The notes beneath the pieces were generated by a model that had not been told where the DNA came from, made no database searches, and worked only from the letters and a program-made list of their open reading frames with translations. 64,000 nt of DNA from Saccharothrix obliqua (GTDB lineage Bacteria; Actinomycetota; Actinomycetes; Mycobacteriales; Pseudonocardiaceae), in NCBI RefSeq assembly GCF_019375475.1, contig NZ_JAHXGQ010000001.1, positions 1 to 64,000 on the forward strand, in the 5' to 3' direction. This document shows positions 24,771-33,726 of the stretch, piece after piece; position 1 is the stretch's first letter; every line of letters starts with the position of its first letter. Made by a program: the position numbers and the translations under genes.

Positions 24771-25633
24771 CGACTCTCCTTGATCCGGTCGACCAGCAGC
24801 GCGCGGGTCTCCTCGTGGCTCAACGCCAGCTCTTCGAGCCGCCTGAACAAACGCCGCATCGCTTCGATGTCCTCCGGCTGATCGTAGAAGGTCGCGGGCC
24901 CGTGCAGAACCGACGCGAAAGTGACCGGGGTGGCGTGCGGGAAGTCCAGCACCACAAGTCCTCCGCCGAGCGCGGGGTTGTCCGCGGTCCCGTTCGCGAT
25001 GATCCGGATGGCGAGGTTCGGGTGCCGCTCGGCCAGTTGGAGCAGGTGCAGCACCTGCCCGCGCATCACCGACGCCCCACCGATGACGTGGTCCAGCGCA
25101 TCCTCGGTGAAGACGACGCTGATCTCCTTGGCATCACCGGCTTCCAGCACCCGCCGCTGGTGCTCCTGCCGGAAGGCGATCCGCTCGCTGGTCTCCTCCT
25201 CCGAGTCGGCCCAGTGGATCGAGTTGGACAACGCCATGATCGCGCGGACGTAGTCGGGTGACTGGACGAGTCCGGGCACCACGCCGCACTCGTACCAGTT
25301 GATCACCCGCGCCGCGGCCTGGAGTTCGCTCAACCGCTGGAACGGCTCGGGCAGGTTGTCCACGTACGCGCGCCGGGGAGCGCGCCGCCGCGCCGCCGCG
25401 CCGAGCGCCAGGACGGTTTCCCGCTCCGGCCCGCGCGCACCGTAGAAGTCGAGCAACTTGACCAGCTCGTCCGGACCGAGGCCGCCCTTGCCGTTCTCGA
25501 CCTGGCTCAGTCGCCCACCGGTGCGGCCGATGGCTTGCGCCGCCTCGCCCTGCGACCGGTTCGCCCTGGTGCGGAGGCGGGTCAGGGCCAAGCCGAGTTG
25601 CAGCCGCTCAATAGTCGGCCGGGCGGTGCCCAT
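24767..25633 (-). CDS. XRE regulator with DUF5753-like ligand region
   Basis: 288 aa. HTH at about 15-65 (LTRLRTRANRSQGEAAQAIGRTGGRLSQVENGKGG), then the DUF5753 part starting around VINWYECGVVPGLVQSPDYVRAI and including LHLLQLAERHPNLAIRIIANGTADNP. Typical of actinomycete developmental or antibiotic regulators that work with a DUF397 protein. Here it heads an operon with three. It diverges from a 74-aa gene, with palindromes in the intervening DNA. Confidence 0.93.
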   Translation of the reverse strand: MGTARPTIERLQLGLALTRLRTRANRSQGEAAQAIGRTGGRLSQVENGKGGLGPDELVKLLDFYGARGPERETVLALGAAARRRAPRRAYVDNLPEPFQRLSELQAAARVINWYECGVVPGLVQSPDYVRAIMALSNSIHWADSEEETSERIAFRQEHQRRVLEAGDAKEISVVFTEDALDHVIGGASVMRGQVLHLLQLAERHPNLAIRIIANGTADNPALGGGLVVLDFPHATPVTFASVLHGPATFYDQPEDIEAMRRLFRRLEELALSHEETRALLVDRIKESR

Positions 25634-25668
25634 TGATCACTCCACTCCATCGGGTTATCGCTCAAGGT

Positions 25669-25678
25669 CTTCATGAAG
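25669..25678. promoter_or_regulatory. Small palindrome in XRE promoter region
   Basis: CTTCATGAAG is a perfect 10-bp palindrome flanked by repeated AAGTCT/AGGTCT half-elements (25666-25690). It is placed between divergent XRE and 74-aa genes and is a plausible XRE operator. Confidence 0.45.
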
Positions 25679-25739
25679 TCTAAAGTCTGAGACCTAACGC
25701 CCCGTATCCGATCACATACAACCAGGTAGGGAGGCCGGC

Positions 25740-25964
25740 ATGGCGAACGAGGTGCCCGAACGGCGCGAGTGGTTGCTCCGCTGCACGACCGCGCGCGGCG
25801 ACCTGACGATCTGCTCCATCGAGGTGTCCCGCGGCGTGGTGGAGGTGTTCGGGCCGGACGACAACTTCTACCTCGGCCTCGACGGCGACCTGATCGCGGA
25901 CTTCGCCACCTCGCTCGCCGAAGCCGCCGCCCGTGCGCGAGCGGATCTCGCCCCGATCGACTAG
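25740..25964 (+). CDS. 74-aa hypothetical protein
   Basis: MANEVPERREWLLRCTTARGDLTICSIEVSRGVVEVFGPDDNFYLGLDGDLIADFATSLAEAAARARADLAPID. GGGAGG precedes the ATG. A small alpha/beta protein with two to three strands and a C-terminal helix. It diverges from the XRE-DUF397 operon and may belong to the same module. I do not recognise the family. Confidence 0.75.
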   Translation: MANEVPERREWLLRCTTARGDLTICSIEVSRGVVEVFGPDDNFYLGLDGDLIADFATSLAEAAARARADLAPID

Positions 25965-26337
25965 AGCCACGTCACACCGAATCCGGACATTTCCCGCGCA
26001 ATATCCGCACCCAGCGATGAGAGCGCTCCCACACCGCAACGCAGTCGTCACCTCACCGTGTGGTGGTCGCCGCACGGCGCCACCCTTGCATTCCCCGAAC
26101 TAAAGCCCACGTCACACGAGGGGTTTGTGATGATCGGGTGCTGAATCGATTCCAGAATCGGTTTTGTGAGGGAGCCGACAGGACAGGTGTGCGTTACCGG
26201 CGATTAACCCGGCTAACCTCCGTCTATCCCATGACCCGCACGCCCCGCACGGGGCGGGCGGAGCTATTCCCCGGAGGCGTCCCACCCGGACAACGGCGTC
26301 CACCGTGGGCCGGCGCTCAGCTAGGAGACGAGACGAG
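25965..26337 (+). promoter_or_regulatory. Upstream region of pckG
   Basis: 373 bp without a convincing gene. It is lower in GC than the flanks at 25970-26240 and contains AT-rich segments and GTTACCGGCG with a nearby TTAACCCGGCTAACC (26195-26222). AGGAGA at 26323 is the RBS of pckG. The length suggests regulated transcription, as expected for a gluconeogenic gene, but no known operator is recognised. Confidence 0.45.
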
Positions 26338-28149
26338 ATGACGGCAGTGACCATTCCCGGTCTCGACCAGGCACCGACCAACCACGCCCGGCTGCTCTCC
26401 TGGGTGCGCGAGGTGGCCGAGCTGACCTGTCCGGACGAGGTCGTCTGGGCGGACGGTTCCCAGGACGAGTGGAACCGGCTCACGGCCAAGCTCGTCGACG
26501 CCGGCACCTTCGTGCCGCTCCGCAAGAAACCCAACTCGTTCTGGGCGGCCTCGGACCCCTCCGACGTGGCCCGCGTGGAGGAGCGCACCTTCATCTGCTC
26601 CGTGGACGAGGCGGACGCCGGCCCCACGAACAACTGGATGGACCCCGGCGAGATGAAGGGGATCATGACCGACCTGTACCGCGGCTCCATGCGCGGTCGG
26701 ACGATGTACGTGATCCCGTTCTGCATGGGCCCGCTGGACGCCGAGAAGCCGATGCTGGGCGTTGAGATCACCGACTCCGAGTACGTCGTGGTCTCGATGC
26801 ACATCATGACCCGCATGGGCACGAAGGCACTCGACCGATTCGGCGCGGACGGCGAGTTCGTCAAGGCGCTGCACTCGCTGGGCGCGCCGCTGGAGCCGGG
26901 TCAGGCCGACGTTCCGTGGCCCTGCAACGAAACCAAGTACATCACCCAGTTCCCCGAAGAGCGGACCATCTGGTCTTACGGCTCGGGATACGGCGGCAAC
27001 GCCCTGCTGGGCAAGAAGTGCTACTCGCTGCGCATCGCCTCGGTGATGGCGCGTGACGAGGGCTGGCTCGCCGAGCACATGCTCATCCTCAAGCTCACCT
27101 CGCCGGAGAACAAGAAATACTACATCGCGGCGGCGTTCCCGAGCGCCTGCGGCAAGACCAACCTCGCCATGCTGGAGCCGACCATCCCCGGCTGGAAGGT
27201 CGAGACGCTCGGCGACGACATCGCGTGGATGCGCTTCGGCGAGGACGGCCGCCTGTACGCGGTGAACCCGGAGAACGGCTTCTTCGGCGTCGCGCCCGGC
27301 ACGGACTACCACACCAACCCGAACGCCATGCGCACCATCGAGAAGGGCAACTCCCTCTTCACGAACGTCGCGCTCACCGACGACGGCGACGTGTGGTGGG
27401 AGGGCATGGGCGAGCCGCCCGCGCACCTCACCTCGTGGAAGAAGCAGGACTGGACGCCGGACAGCGAGGAGCTGTCCTCGCACCCGAACTCCCGCTACTG
27501 CACCCCGATCGCCCAGTGCGACATCAAGGCGCCCGAGTGGGAGGACCCGAAGGGCGTGCCGATCTCGGCGATCTTCTTCGGCGGTCGCCGCGCCACCACG
27601 ATCCCGCTGATCACCCAGTCCCGCGACTGGCAGCACGGCGTGTTCATGGGCGCGACGCTGTCCAGCGAGACGACCGCCGCCGCCGTCGGCCAGGTCGGCG
27701 TGGTGCGTCGCGACCCGATGGCGATGCTGCCGTTCATCGGCTACCACGCCGGTGACTACTTCCAGCACTGGATCGACACCGGCAAGTCCGCCGACGCCGA
27801 CAAGCTGCCGAAGGTGTTCTACGTCAACTGGTTCCGCCGCGGTGAGGACAAGCGCTTCCTGTGGCCCGGGTTCGGCGAGAACTCGCGCGTGCTGAAGTGG
27901 GCCATCGAGCGCATCGAGGGCAAGGCCGCCGCGGTGGAGACGCCGATCGGCCACGTCCCGACCGCCGACGAGCTGGACCTGTCCGGCCTCGACGCGTCGC
28001 ACGAGGACGTGGCCGCCGCGCTGGCGTTCGACGCCGACGAGTGGCGTGCCGAGATCCCGATGATCGAGGAGTGGTTCGCCAAGATCGGCGACAAGGTGCC
28101 GACCTCGCTGCGGGACGAGCTGGAGGCCCTGAAGCAGCGCCTGGGCTGA
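26338..28149 (+). CDS. pckG: Phosphoenolpyruvate carboxykinase (GTP)
   Basis: 603 aa, the usual length of GTP-type PEPCK. Interconverts oxaloacetate and PEP with GTP; gluconeogenesis and anaplerosis, cytosol. Hallmarks: [21 protein letters not shown], kinase-1a P-loop [13 protein letters not shown] (near residue 267), the kinase-2 region [21 protein letters not shown], and the FYVNWFRR region. The ATG at 26338 has AGGAGA 9 bases upstream. It is followed by a strong intrinsic terminator. Confidence 0.97.
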   Translation: MTAVTIPGLDQAPTNHARLLSWVREVAELTCPDEVVWADGSQDEWNRLTAKLVDAGTFVPLRKKPNSFWAASDPSDVARVEERTFICSVDEADAGPTNNWMDPGEMKGIMTDLYRGSMRGRTMYVIPFCMGPLDAEKPMLGVEITDSEYVVVSMHIMTRMGTKALDRFGADGEFVKALHSLGAPLEPGQADVPWPCNETKYITQFPEERTIWSYGSGYGGNALLGKKCYSLRIASVMARDEGWLAEHMLILKLTSPENKKYYIAAAFPSACGKTNLAMLEPTIPGWKVETLGDDIAWMRFGEDGRLYAVNPENGFFGVAPGTDYHTNPNAMRTIEKGNSLFTNVALTDDGDVWWEGMGEPPAHLTSWKKQDWTPDSEELSSHPNSRYCTPIAQCDIKAPEWEDPKGVPISAIFFGGRRATTIPLITQSRDWQHGVFMGATLSSETTAAAVGQVGVVRRDPMAMLPFIGYHAGDYFQHWIDTGKSADADKLPKVFYVNWFRRGEDKRFLWPGFGENSRVLKWAIERIEGKAAAVETPIGHVPTADELDLSGLDASHEDVAAALAFDADEWRAEIPMIEEWFAKIGDKVPTSLRDELEALKQRLG

Positions 28150-28161
28150 CCCCCTGAGCCG

Positions 28162-28200
28162 AGGGACCCGGTGGACGGCGTCGTCCGCCGGGTCCCTTTT
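28162..28200 (+). terminator. Intrinsic terminator of pckG
   Basis: A 16-bp stem (28162-28177 with 28182-28197, one G-T pair), four-base loop and TTTT tail, 13 bases after the pckG stop. It is the most classical rho-independent terminator in the window. Confidence 0.92.
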
Positions 28201-28248
28201 CCATCACCCGGCGTGAACACGATCGGGGAGGGCAGGTACCAAGGAGGG

Positions 28249-28707
28249 GTGACCCAGCAGGACGACTTCCTCGGGGGACTGCACTTCGACGGCCACCGCG
28301 AGGTGCGCGTCGGACCGCAGACCGGGATCGTGCGCTACTACCCGGTCGGACCCGCCGACCCGCCCGCCCGGCCGTCGCCGTGGTGGCACGCGCTCGGCGT
28401 CGTCGTCGGGCTCCTCGGCACGGCCGCCGCGGTGTTCGCGGGTGGTTGGGGCGTCGAGCGGTTGGCCGACGCCCGGCCGCTGGGCCTGGTGGTGCTGGGA
28501 CTGGCGGGACTGCTGGTGGCCGCGCTCACCCTGGGACGGCTGTCCCCAGCCGCACCGCTGGCCGGTGGACTGCTCGTGCTGACCGCCGCGGTGGTGCGTG
28601 AAGTGGGGTCGTTGCCGCTCTTGCCGGTGCTCAGGCCGGTGTTCGACAGCGGCGTGCCGGTCGGGCTGGGCGTCGCGCTGGTCGTGCTCGCCCTCCGGCG
28701 GCGCTAG
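28249..28707 (+). CDS. Membrane protein of unknown function
   Basis: About 152 aa. A hydrophilic N-terminus (MTQQDDFLGGLHFDGHREVRVGPQTGIVRYYPVG) is followed by four hydrophobic helices and a basic end. No family recognised. Start is uncertain: GTG 28249 is right after AAGGAGG (short spacing), and GTG 28213 is an alternative. Starts farther upstream would fall in the pckG terminator. Confidence 0.65.
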   Translation: MTQQDDFLGGLHFDGHREVRVGPQTGIVRYYPVGPADPPARPSPWWHALGVVVGLLGTAAAVFAGGWGVERLADARPLGLVVLGLAGLLVAALTLGRLSPAAPLAGGLLVLTAAVVREVGSLPLLPVLRPVFDSGVPVGLGVALVVLALRRR

Positions 28708-28785
28708 TTGTCCACAGGTTGTGGATGAAGCTGTGCACAGGCTGTGGACTTGACGTGGTACCCGTGCGAACCACACGGGGTGTGC

Positions 28786-29613
28786 TCACGCCGGCAGGTT
28801 CCGCGTGCCCAGACCCCACAGCCGGCCGGTGAACGGCCGCGTCGCCTCGGCGTAGCAGACGACCGTCGTGTACCCCTCGGACCACGCCTGGCTGCCGAAC
28901 GACCGCCACGAGGCGAACACGTCGGACCGCTCCGCGCCCACGTACCCGGCGACGGCCGTGGCGCAGTGCGTCGCCGCCTTCTCGTTCACCTGTTCGCGGG
29001 ACGGCGTCGGGTCGGTCGGCTCGCCCACGTCCAGGACGCCGGGCACGGCCTCCGCGACGTGCGGCCCGTCGCACGCGCTGATCTTCGGGTCGGCGTCCTT
29101 GGCGGGCGAGCCCTGCGCGCACAACTGGACCTGGGCGAACCCGGCGGCCTTGAGCAGGTCCCGGACCTGGCCGGTGCGCTGCCGCCGCTGCCCGTCCGGC
29201 GCCACCTCGACCACCGCGCACAGCCGCCACCGGTCGCCCCTGGCCCACCCGTCGCGGCTCGGCCACCGCGCCTGCGCCTGGAGGCGGGTGGCGTCGTGGT
29301 CGGTGCTGCCGACGTACCCGGCGACCGCCGCGCGGCACGCGGGCAGCGCCTGGCGGCGCAGGTCGCGCTCGCCCGGGTAGTCCGCGCCCAGGCCGGTGAA
29401 CTCCTCGACCGCCACCACCTCGGCCTCGTGCGGCCGGGCGCAGTCCACGACGGCGAGCGCGGCGTCCGCGCACTGACCGGCCCGCGGCAGCTCGCGCGGG
29501 CTCGGCGTGAGCGACGGCCGCACCACGGCGCCGTCCGGAGAGCCGGGGACCTGCGCCGTGCAGCCGGAGGCGAGCGACAGCGCGAGCAACCCGACCACCG
29601 CCCAGCGCCGCAC
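28786..29613 (-). CDS. Septum-formation-domain lipoprotein
   Basis: 275 aa. Lipobox LASGC with Cys at 18 gives a lipid-anchored exported protein. Two repeats of a Cys-containing domain (GQCADAALAVVDCARPHEAEVV...; KISACDGPHVAEAVPGV...) with regularly spaced cysteines match the actinobacterial Septum_form domain found in SepF-region or serine/threonine-kinase-linked proteins. Function is uncertain; envelope or division is the usual context. It lies on the same strand as the C15-like gene just upstream, with few bases between. Confidence 0.82.
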   Translation of the reverse strand: MRRWAVVGLLALSLASGCTAQVPGSPDGAVVRPSLTPSPRELPRAGQCADAALAVVDCARPHEAEVVAVEEFTGLGADYPGERDLRRQALPACRAAVAGYVGSTDHDATRLQAQARWPSRDGWARGDRWRLCAVVEVAPDGQRRQRTGQVRDLLKAAGFAQVQLCAQGSPAKDADPKISACDGPHVAEAVPGVLDVGEPTDPTPSREQVNEKAATHCATAVAGYVGAERSDVFASWRSFGSQAWSEGYTTVVCYAEATRPFTGRLWGLGTRNLPA

Positions 29614-29618
29614 GGACG

Positions 29619-30848
29619 TCAGACTACTGCGACCAGTGCCACCACCTGATCAGCGATCCGCCGCCGGTCCTCCTCGAACACCCGGTCGGTCAGGTCGGTG
29701 GGCCCGGCGGGCAGCCCGAGCACGGGTGTGTGCAGGTGGCCGCCGAGCACGCGGTCCGCGCCGAGGCCCAGCCGGAGCCGGTTCGCGCGGTACATCGACT
29801 CGTTCGACAGGTAGTTGCCGCCGCTGCCGGCCGCCGCCGCGGCACCGGGCGTCGGCTCGTCCGTGCGGCAGCTCGGCGTGCCCTCGCCGGGTGGCGTGCC
29901 CAACGGCCACTCGCAGAACTCCCGGTTGAACAACACGGGGTACGGGCCGCCCACGTCCACCATGCGTTGCGCGGGCAGCGTGGTCTCGATGAACTCCAAC
30001 GCCGGCTGCGGCCAACCCGGCGCGGCGGGCACCGGACCACGCACGCCGATGCCGTTGTTGTCCGGCGAACCACCCCGCCAGCGACCGGCCCACCGCTCCA
30101 CGTCGAACCGGCCCGGCCTGCCCTGGCTGACCGTGACGACGGCGGACGACCGCGCGGCGAGCGCGGTGCCGTAGAAGCGCTCCACGACGCCCTGGTCGAA
30201 CGCGCCCCACAACACGGGCAGCACGGCGGCTTCCACCACGACGCGGCCACGTGGCGTGTCCAGCACCTGCCCGTCCAGCAGCAACGCCGCCGCGCCCGAC
30301 GGGTTGGACCGCCGCACGGCCGTGCCGTCGAGCTGGAACGGGTCGAACCCGGTCACCGCGACGCGTCGCACGCCGTCGGCGAACCGGATGTCGTCCAGGC
30401 CGCGCGCGGCGTGGTCGAGCCGGCGCAGCAGGTGCGCGCGTTCGACGTCGGTCAGCCCGGTGCGTGGACGCCACTGGCGGAGCGCCTTGGTCGCCTGGAG
30501 CCGTGCCCAGTACAGCGGGCGGTCGTCGGCGGAGCGGCGCTCGACGGCCGTCCGCCACAGCTCCTGCCCGGCCCGCGTGACGACGTCCGCGCGCCCGCGC
30601 TCGGTGCGGCACAGCCGTTCGGTGAAGCGCTCGACCACGCCGGCCAGGCCGCCCAGCCGCACCAGCTCGGGCCCGACCGCGGGCCGACCGGGTGCGAGCA
30701 CGTCGTCCAGCCGCTGCTCCTCGACGGTGAGCGGTGCGGTCACGTCGAAGCACGGCGCGGGTTGGGCGGCGGCGAGACCCGGCAGGCCCGCCAGCCCCGC
30801 GGCCAGGGGGATCACGCAGAGCAGCCGTTCGAGCACGCGTGGAGTCAC
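29619..30848 (-). CDS. Exported pyroglutamyl-peptidase-like (C15) protein with Cys to Ser change
   Basis: 409 aa, about twice the length of Pcp. Signal peptide at 1-28. The C15 fold begins at VAVTGFDPF...NPSGAAALLL; the glutamate motif is retained in GRFDVERWAG, the nucleophile motif reads GGNYLSNESMYR where Pcp has YVCN, and the His is in GGHLHTPVL. The catalytic Cys is therefore Ser, leaving Glu-Ser-His. An N-terminal helical region (about 30-165) is added. It may have lost peptidase activity, or be a serine version. It lies upstream of the septum-domain lipoprotein. Confidence 0.75.
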   Translation of the reverse strand: MTPRVLERLLCVIPLAAGLAGLPGLAAAQPAPCFDVTAPLTVEEQRLDDVLAPGRPAVGPELVRLGGLAGVVERFTERLCRTERGRADVVTRAGQELWRTAVERRSADDRPLYWARLQATKALRQWRPRTGLTDVERAHLLRRLDHAARGLDDIRFADGVRRVAVTGFDPFQLDGTAVRRSNPSGAAALLLDGQVLDTPRGRVVVEAAVLPVLWGAFDQGVVERFYGTALAARSSAVVTVSQGRPGRFDVERWAGRWRGGSPDNNGIGVRGPVPAAPGWPQPALEFIETTLPAQRMVDVGGPYPVLFNREFCEWPLGTPPGEGTPSCRTDEPTPGAAAAAGSGGNYLSNESMYRANRLRLGLGADRVLGGHLHTPVLGLPAGPTDLTDRVFEEDRRRIADQVVALVAVV

Positions 30849-30916
30849 GCGGTCGATGATCGGGCACGGCCACGTGGCCGGGCAGCCGCCGTCCGGCTCG
30901 CGTCGTTCACAACGCG

Positions 30917-30933
30917 GGATCGTTGAACGATCC
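30917..30933. promoter_or_regulatory. Palindromic GntR operator candidate
   Basis: GGATCGTTGAACGATCC is a perfect 17-bp palindrome (8-base arms around a G) located 35 bp upstream of the GntR start. The size and spacing fit FadR/FCD-type operators. Confidence 0.7.
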
Positions 30934-30967
30934 GGCGATTCCCGGGGCGCGTCCTAGACTCGTCCCC

Positions 30968-31660
30968 ATGACGAGCGGGGACGACTGGCTCCAGGCCCTG
31001 GCGCGGGAACGCGGCGACATCGACCGGTCCAGCACCGCCGAGCGGGTCGCCGACAAGCTCCGCGCCACCGTCCTCGACGGCGTCGTGAAACCCGGCAGCC
31101 AGCTCAACGAGAAGGCGCTCGGCGAGGTGCTGCGGGTGTCCCGCAACACGCTGCGCGAGGCGTTCCGCCTGCTCACCCACGAACGCCTGCTGGTGCACGA
31201 GTACAGCCGCGGCGTGTTCGTCCGGAAGCCCGACTGGCGCGACATCGTGGACCTGTACGCCGCGCGTCGCGTCGTGGAAGGCGGTGCGGTGCGGTGCTGG
31301 CCGGCCGCCGGCGAGAAGGCCCGTGCCGCTGTTCGGGAGGCCGTGGCACTCGGCCGGGCCGGTGCCGCGCAGGGCGACTGGCTCGTCGTGGGCACCGCGA
31401 ACGTCAAGTTCCACCAGGCCCTGACCGGTCTCGCGGGCAGCAGCAGGCTGGACGAGGAGGCCCGGCGGCTGCTCGCCGAGGTGCGCCTGGCGTTCCACGT
31501 GATGGGCGACCCGGAGCGGTTCCACAAGGACTACCTGCCGCTCAACGTCGAGATCCTGGGGCACCTGGAGCGCGACGCGGTGCGGGACGCCGAAGAGAGC
31601 CTGGCCGACTACTTCGACCGGGCGGAGAAGCACCTGGTGGCCGGCCTGCGCGAGCAGTGA
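30968..31660 (+). CDS. GntR-family regulator (FCD domain)
   Basis: 230 aa from the ATG at 30968. The winged HTH is at about 20-88 (RVADKLRATVLDGVVKPGSQLNEKALGEVLRVSRNTLREAFRLLTHERLL), the C-terminal FCD ligand domain has the metal-binding pattern around DLYAARRVVEGGAV and VKFHQALTGLAGS...HLERDAVRD. FCD members sense carboxylic acids, consistent with the sodium:solute symporter that follows. A palindrome immediately upstream suggests autoregulation. Confidence 0.9.
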   Translation: MTSGDDWLQALARERGDIDRSSTAERVADKLRATVLDGVVKPGSQLNEKALGEVLRVSRNTLREAFRLLTHERLLVHEYSRGVFVRKPDWRDIVDLYAARRVVEGGAVRCWPAAGEKARAAVREAVALGRAGAAQGDWLVVGTANVKFHQALTGLAGSSRLDEEARRLLAEVRLAFHVMGDPERFHKDYLPLNVEILGHLERDAVRDAEESLADYFDRAEKHLVAGLREQ

Positions 31661-31778
31661 GACGGTCACGATTCGACTACTTGCCGTGGTATTCACCCAC
31701 CGGAACAAGTGACGGCACTCCCCCGGCGGGCCTAGCATCCTGCGACACCCAGTCACCAGAGCCGCACGGAGGGCTCAC

Positions 31779-32045
31779 ATGCCGTCTGCTCGAGATTCCG
31801 GCCTCCGCTGGAGCAACTGGAACCTGCTGCTGATCATCCCGCTGTTCATGCTCGTCACGCCGTGGTTCAACTTCGACGGGCCGAGACTGCTCGGGCTGCC
31901 GTTCTTCTACTGGTACCAGTTCGCCTGGGTGCCGGTCGGCGTGCTCTGCGTCGGCCTCGTCTACGTCAAGACCCGCGACGAGCCGGTCGTGCGGGACAAA
32001 CCCGACCTGCTCGGCGTGGACGACCTGGACGAGGGGGTGAAGTAG
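31779..32045 (+). CDS. DUF3311 membrane protein
   Basis: 88 aa with two TM helices (NLLLIIPLFMLVTPW; FFYWYQFAWVPVGVLCVGLVYV) and a charged C-terminus. DUF3311 proteins are small partners of sodium:solute symporters in actinobacteria and proteobacteria. Its stop directly abuts the GTG start of the symporter gene. Confidence 0.93.
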   Translation: MPSARDSGLRWSNWNLLLIIPLFMLVTPWFNFDGPRLLGLPFFYWYQFAWVPVGVLCVGLVYVKTRDEPVVRDKPDLLGVDDLDEGVK

Positions 32046-33680
32046 GTGCAGTGGACCGAGTTGGTCGTGTTCAGCGCGTTGTTCCTGCTGGTCACGGTGC
32101 TGGGTTTCGTCGCGGCGCGGTGGCGGGCGGGTGACACGCTCGATCACCTGGACGAGTGGGGCCTGGGCGGTCGCAAGTTCGGCTCGTGGATCACCTGGTT
32201 CCTCGTCGGCGGTGACCTCTACACGGCGTACACGTTCGTCGCGGTGCCGGCGCTCGTGTTCGGTGCGGGGGCCACGGGGTTCTTCGCCCTGCCGTACACG
32301 GTGTTGCTGTACCCGATCGTCTTCTTGCCGTTGGTGCGCATGTGGTCCGTGTCGCGCGTGCACGGGTACGTCACGCCGGCGGACTTCGTGCGCGGGCGGT
32401 ACGGCTCGCACTGGTTGGCGTTGTTGATCGCGCTCACCGGCATCGTCGCGACCATGCCGTACATCGCGCTGCAACTCGTGGGGTTGGAAGCGGTGCTGCG
32501 GACCATGGGGCTCAACGGTTCCGGCCTGCTCGGGCACGCGCCGTTGTTCATCGCGTTCGTGATCCTGGCGCTCTACACGTACCAGTCGGGCCTGCGTGCG
32601 CCCGCGCTCATCGCGTTCGTCAAGGACACGTTGATCTACATCGTGATCCTGGTGGCTGTCGTGTACCTGCCGAACAAGTTCGGCGGTTGGGGCGCCGTGT
32701 TCGACACGGCGCAGGCCAAGTACGACGCCACGCCCGCCAAGGGCGACGGCATCCTGTTGAACGGCAACAACCAGCTCCAGTACGCGACGCTCGCGTTGGG
32801 CTCGGCGCTGGCGTTGTTCCTGTACCCGCACTCGTTGACGGGCATTCTCGCGTCGCGCGGGCGCAACGTGATCAAGCGCAACATGGTCGCGCTGCCGGCC
32901 TACTCGCTGCTGCTGGGGCTGCTCGCGATGATCGGCTTCGTGGCCATCAGCGCCGGCGTCACGCCGCTCACCAACCAGGCCACCGGGCGGCCGGACACCA
33001 ACACCATCATCCCGGTGCTGTTCGGCAACGAGTTCCCGGCGTGGTTCGCGGGCATCGCGTTCGCGGCCATCGGCATCGGGGCGCTGGTGCCCGCGGCGAT
33101 CATGTCGATCGCGGCGGCGAACCTGTGGACCCGCAACATCTACAAGGAGTACCTGAAGAAGGACGCGACGCCGAAGCAGGAGGCCAAGCAGGCCAAGGTG
33201 GCGTCGTTGGTGGTGAAGTTCGGCGCGGTGGCGTTCATCGTGTTCATCGACCCCCAGTTCTCGATCGACTTGCAGCTGATCGGCGGCGTGATGATCCTCC
33301 AGACGCTGCCCGCGGTCGCGATCGCCTTGTACACCAGGTGGTTCCACGTGTACGGGCTGGTCGCCGGGTGGGTCGTCGGCATGGGGTGGGGGTTGTGGCT
33401 GCTGTACGACCTGCCGAGCGCGGACGGCAAGCGGCCCCACTTCGGCGGGTCGGCGTTGGTGCTGGACAAGCTGTCCCTGCTCGGCTGGCACCCGTTCGCG
33501 GGCTCGGCGGTGCAGGTGTACGTGGGGATCGTCGCCGTGGTGGCGAACCTCGTGGTGGCCGTGGTCGTGACGCTGGTGGCCCGGCAGCTCCGGGTGTTCA
33601 ACGGCACGGACGAAACCACGGGCGAGGACTACCACGTCGACGAGCACAGTCCCCGGGCCAAGCCGGTCGCCACGCACTGA
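32046..33680 (+). CDS. Sodium:solute symporter (monocarboxylate/MctC-like)
   Basis: 544 aa, about 13 TM helices. SSS-family features: GLGGRKFGSWITWFLVGGDLYTAYTF, VTPADFVRGRYGS, and an extended C-terminal hydrophilic tail. It resembles acetate/pyruvate (MctC-type) permeases, and with DUF3311 forms a two-gene transporter under the FCD-GntR. The substrate is inferred to be a short carboxylate. A hairpin follows. Confidence 0.92.
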   Translation: MQWTELVVFSALFLLVTVLGFVAARWRAGDTLDHLDEWGLGGRKFGSWITWFLVGGDLYTAYTFVAVPALVFGAGATGFFALPYTVLLYPIVFLPLVRMWSVSRVHGYVTPADFVRGRYGSHWLALLIALTGIVATMPYIALQLVGLEAVLRTMGLNGSGLLGHAPLFIAFVILALYTYQSGLRAPALIAFVKDTLIYIVILVAVVYLPNKFGGWGAVFDTAQAKYDATPAKGDGILLNGNNQLQYATLALGSALALFLYPHSLTGILASRGRNVIKRNMVALPAYSLLLGLLAMIGFVAISAGVTPLTNQATGRPDTNTIIPVLFGNEFPAWFAGIAFAAIGIGALVPAAIMSIAAANLWTRNIYKEYLKKDATPKQEAKQAKVASLVVKFGAVAFIVFIDPQFSIDLQLIGGVMILQTLPAVAIALYTRWFHVYGLVAGWVVGMGWGLWLLYDLPSADGKRPHFGGSALVLDKLSLLGWHPFAGSAVQVYVGIVAVVANLVVAVVVTLVARQLRVFNGTDETTGEDYHVDEHSPRAKPVATH

Positions 33681-33685
33681 TCCGC

Positions 33686-33719
33686 GGCCCCCGGCCGCTC
33701 CAACGGCCGGCCGGGGGCC
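33686..33719. terminator. Convergent hairpin terminator
   Basis: GGCCCCCGG (33686-33694) pairs perfectly with 33711-33719, with additional CCG/CGG pairs inside. It lies between the symporter stop and the ROK kinase stop. Confidence 0.7.
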
Positions 33720-33726
33720 GGATCGG

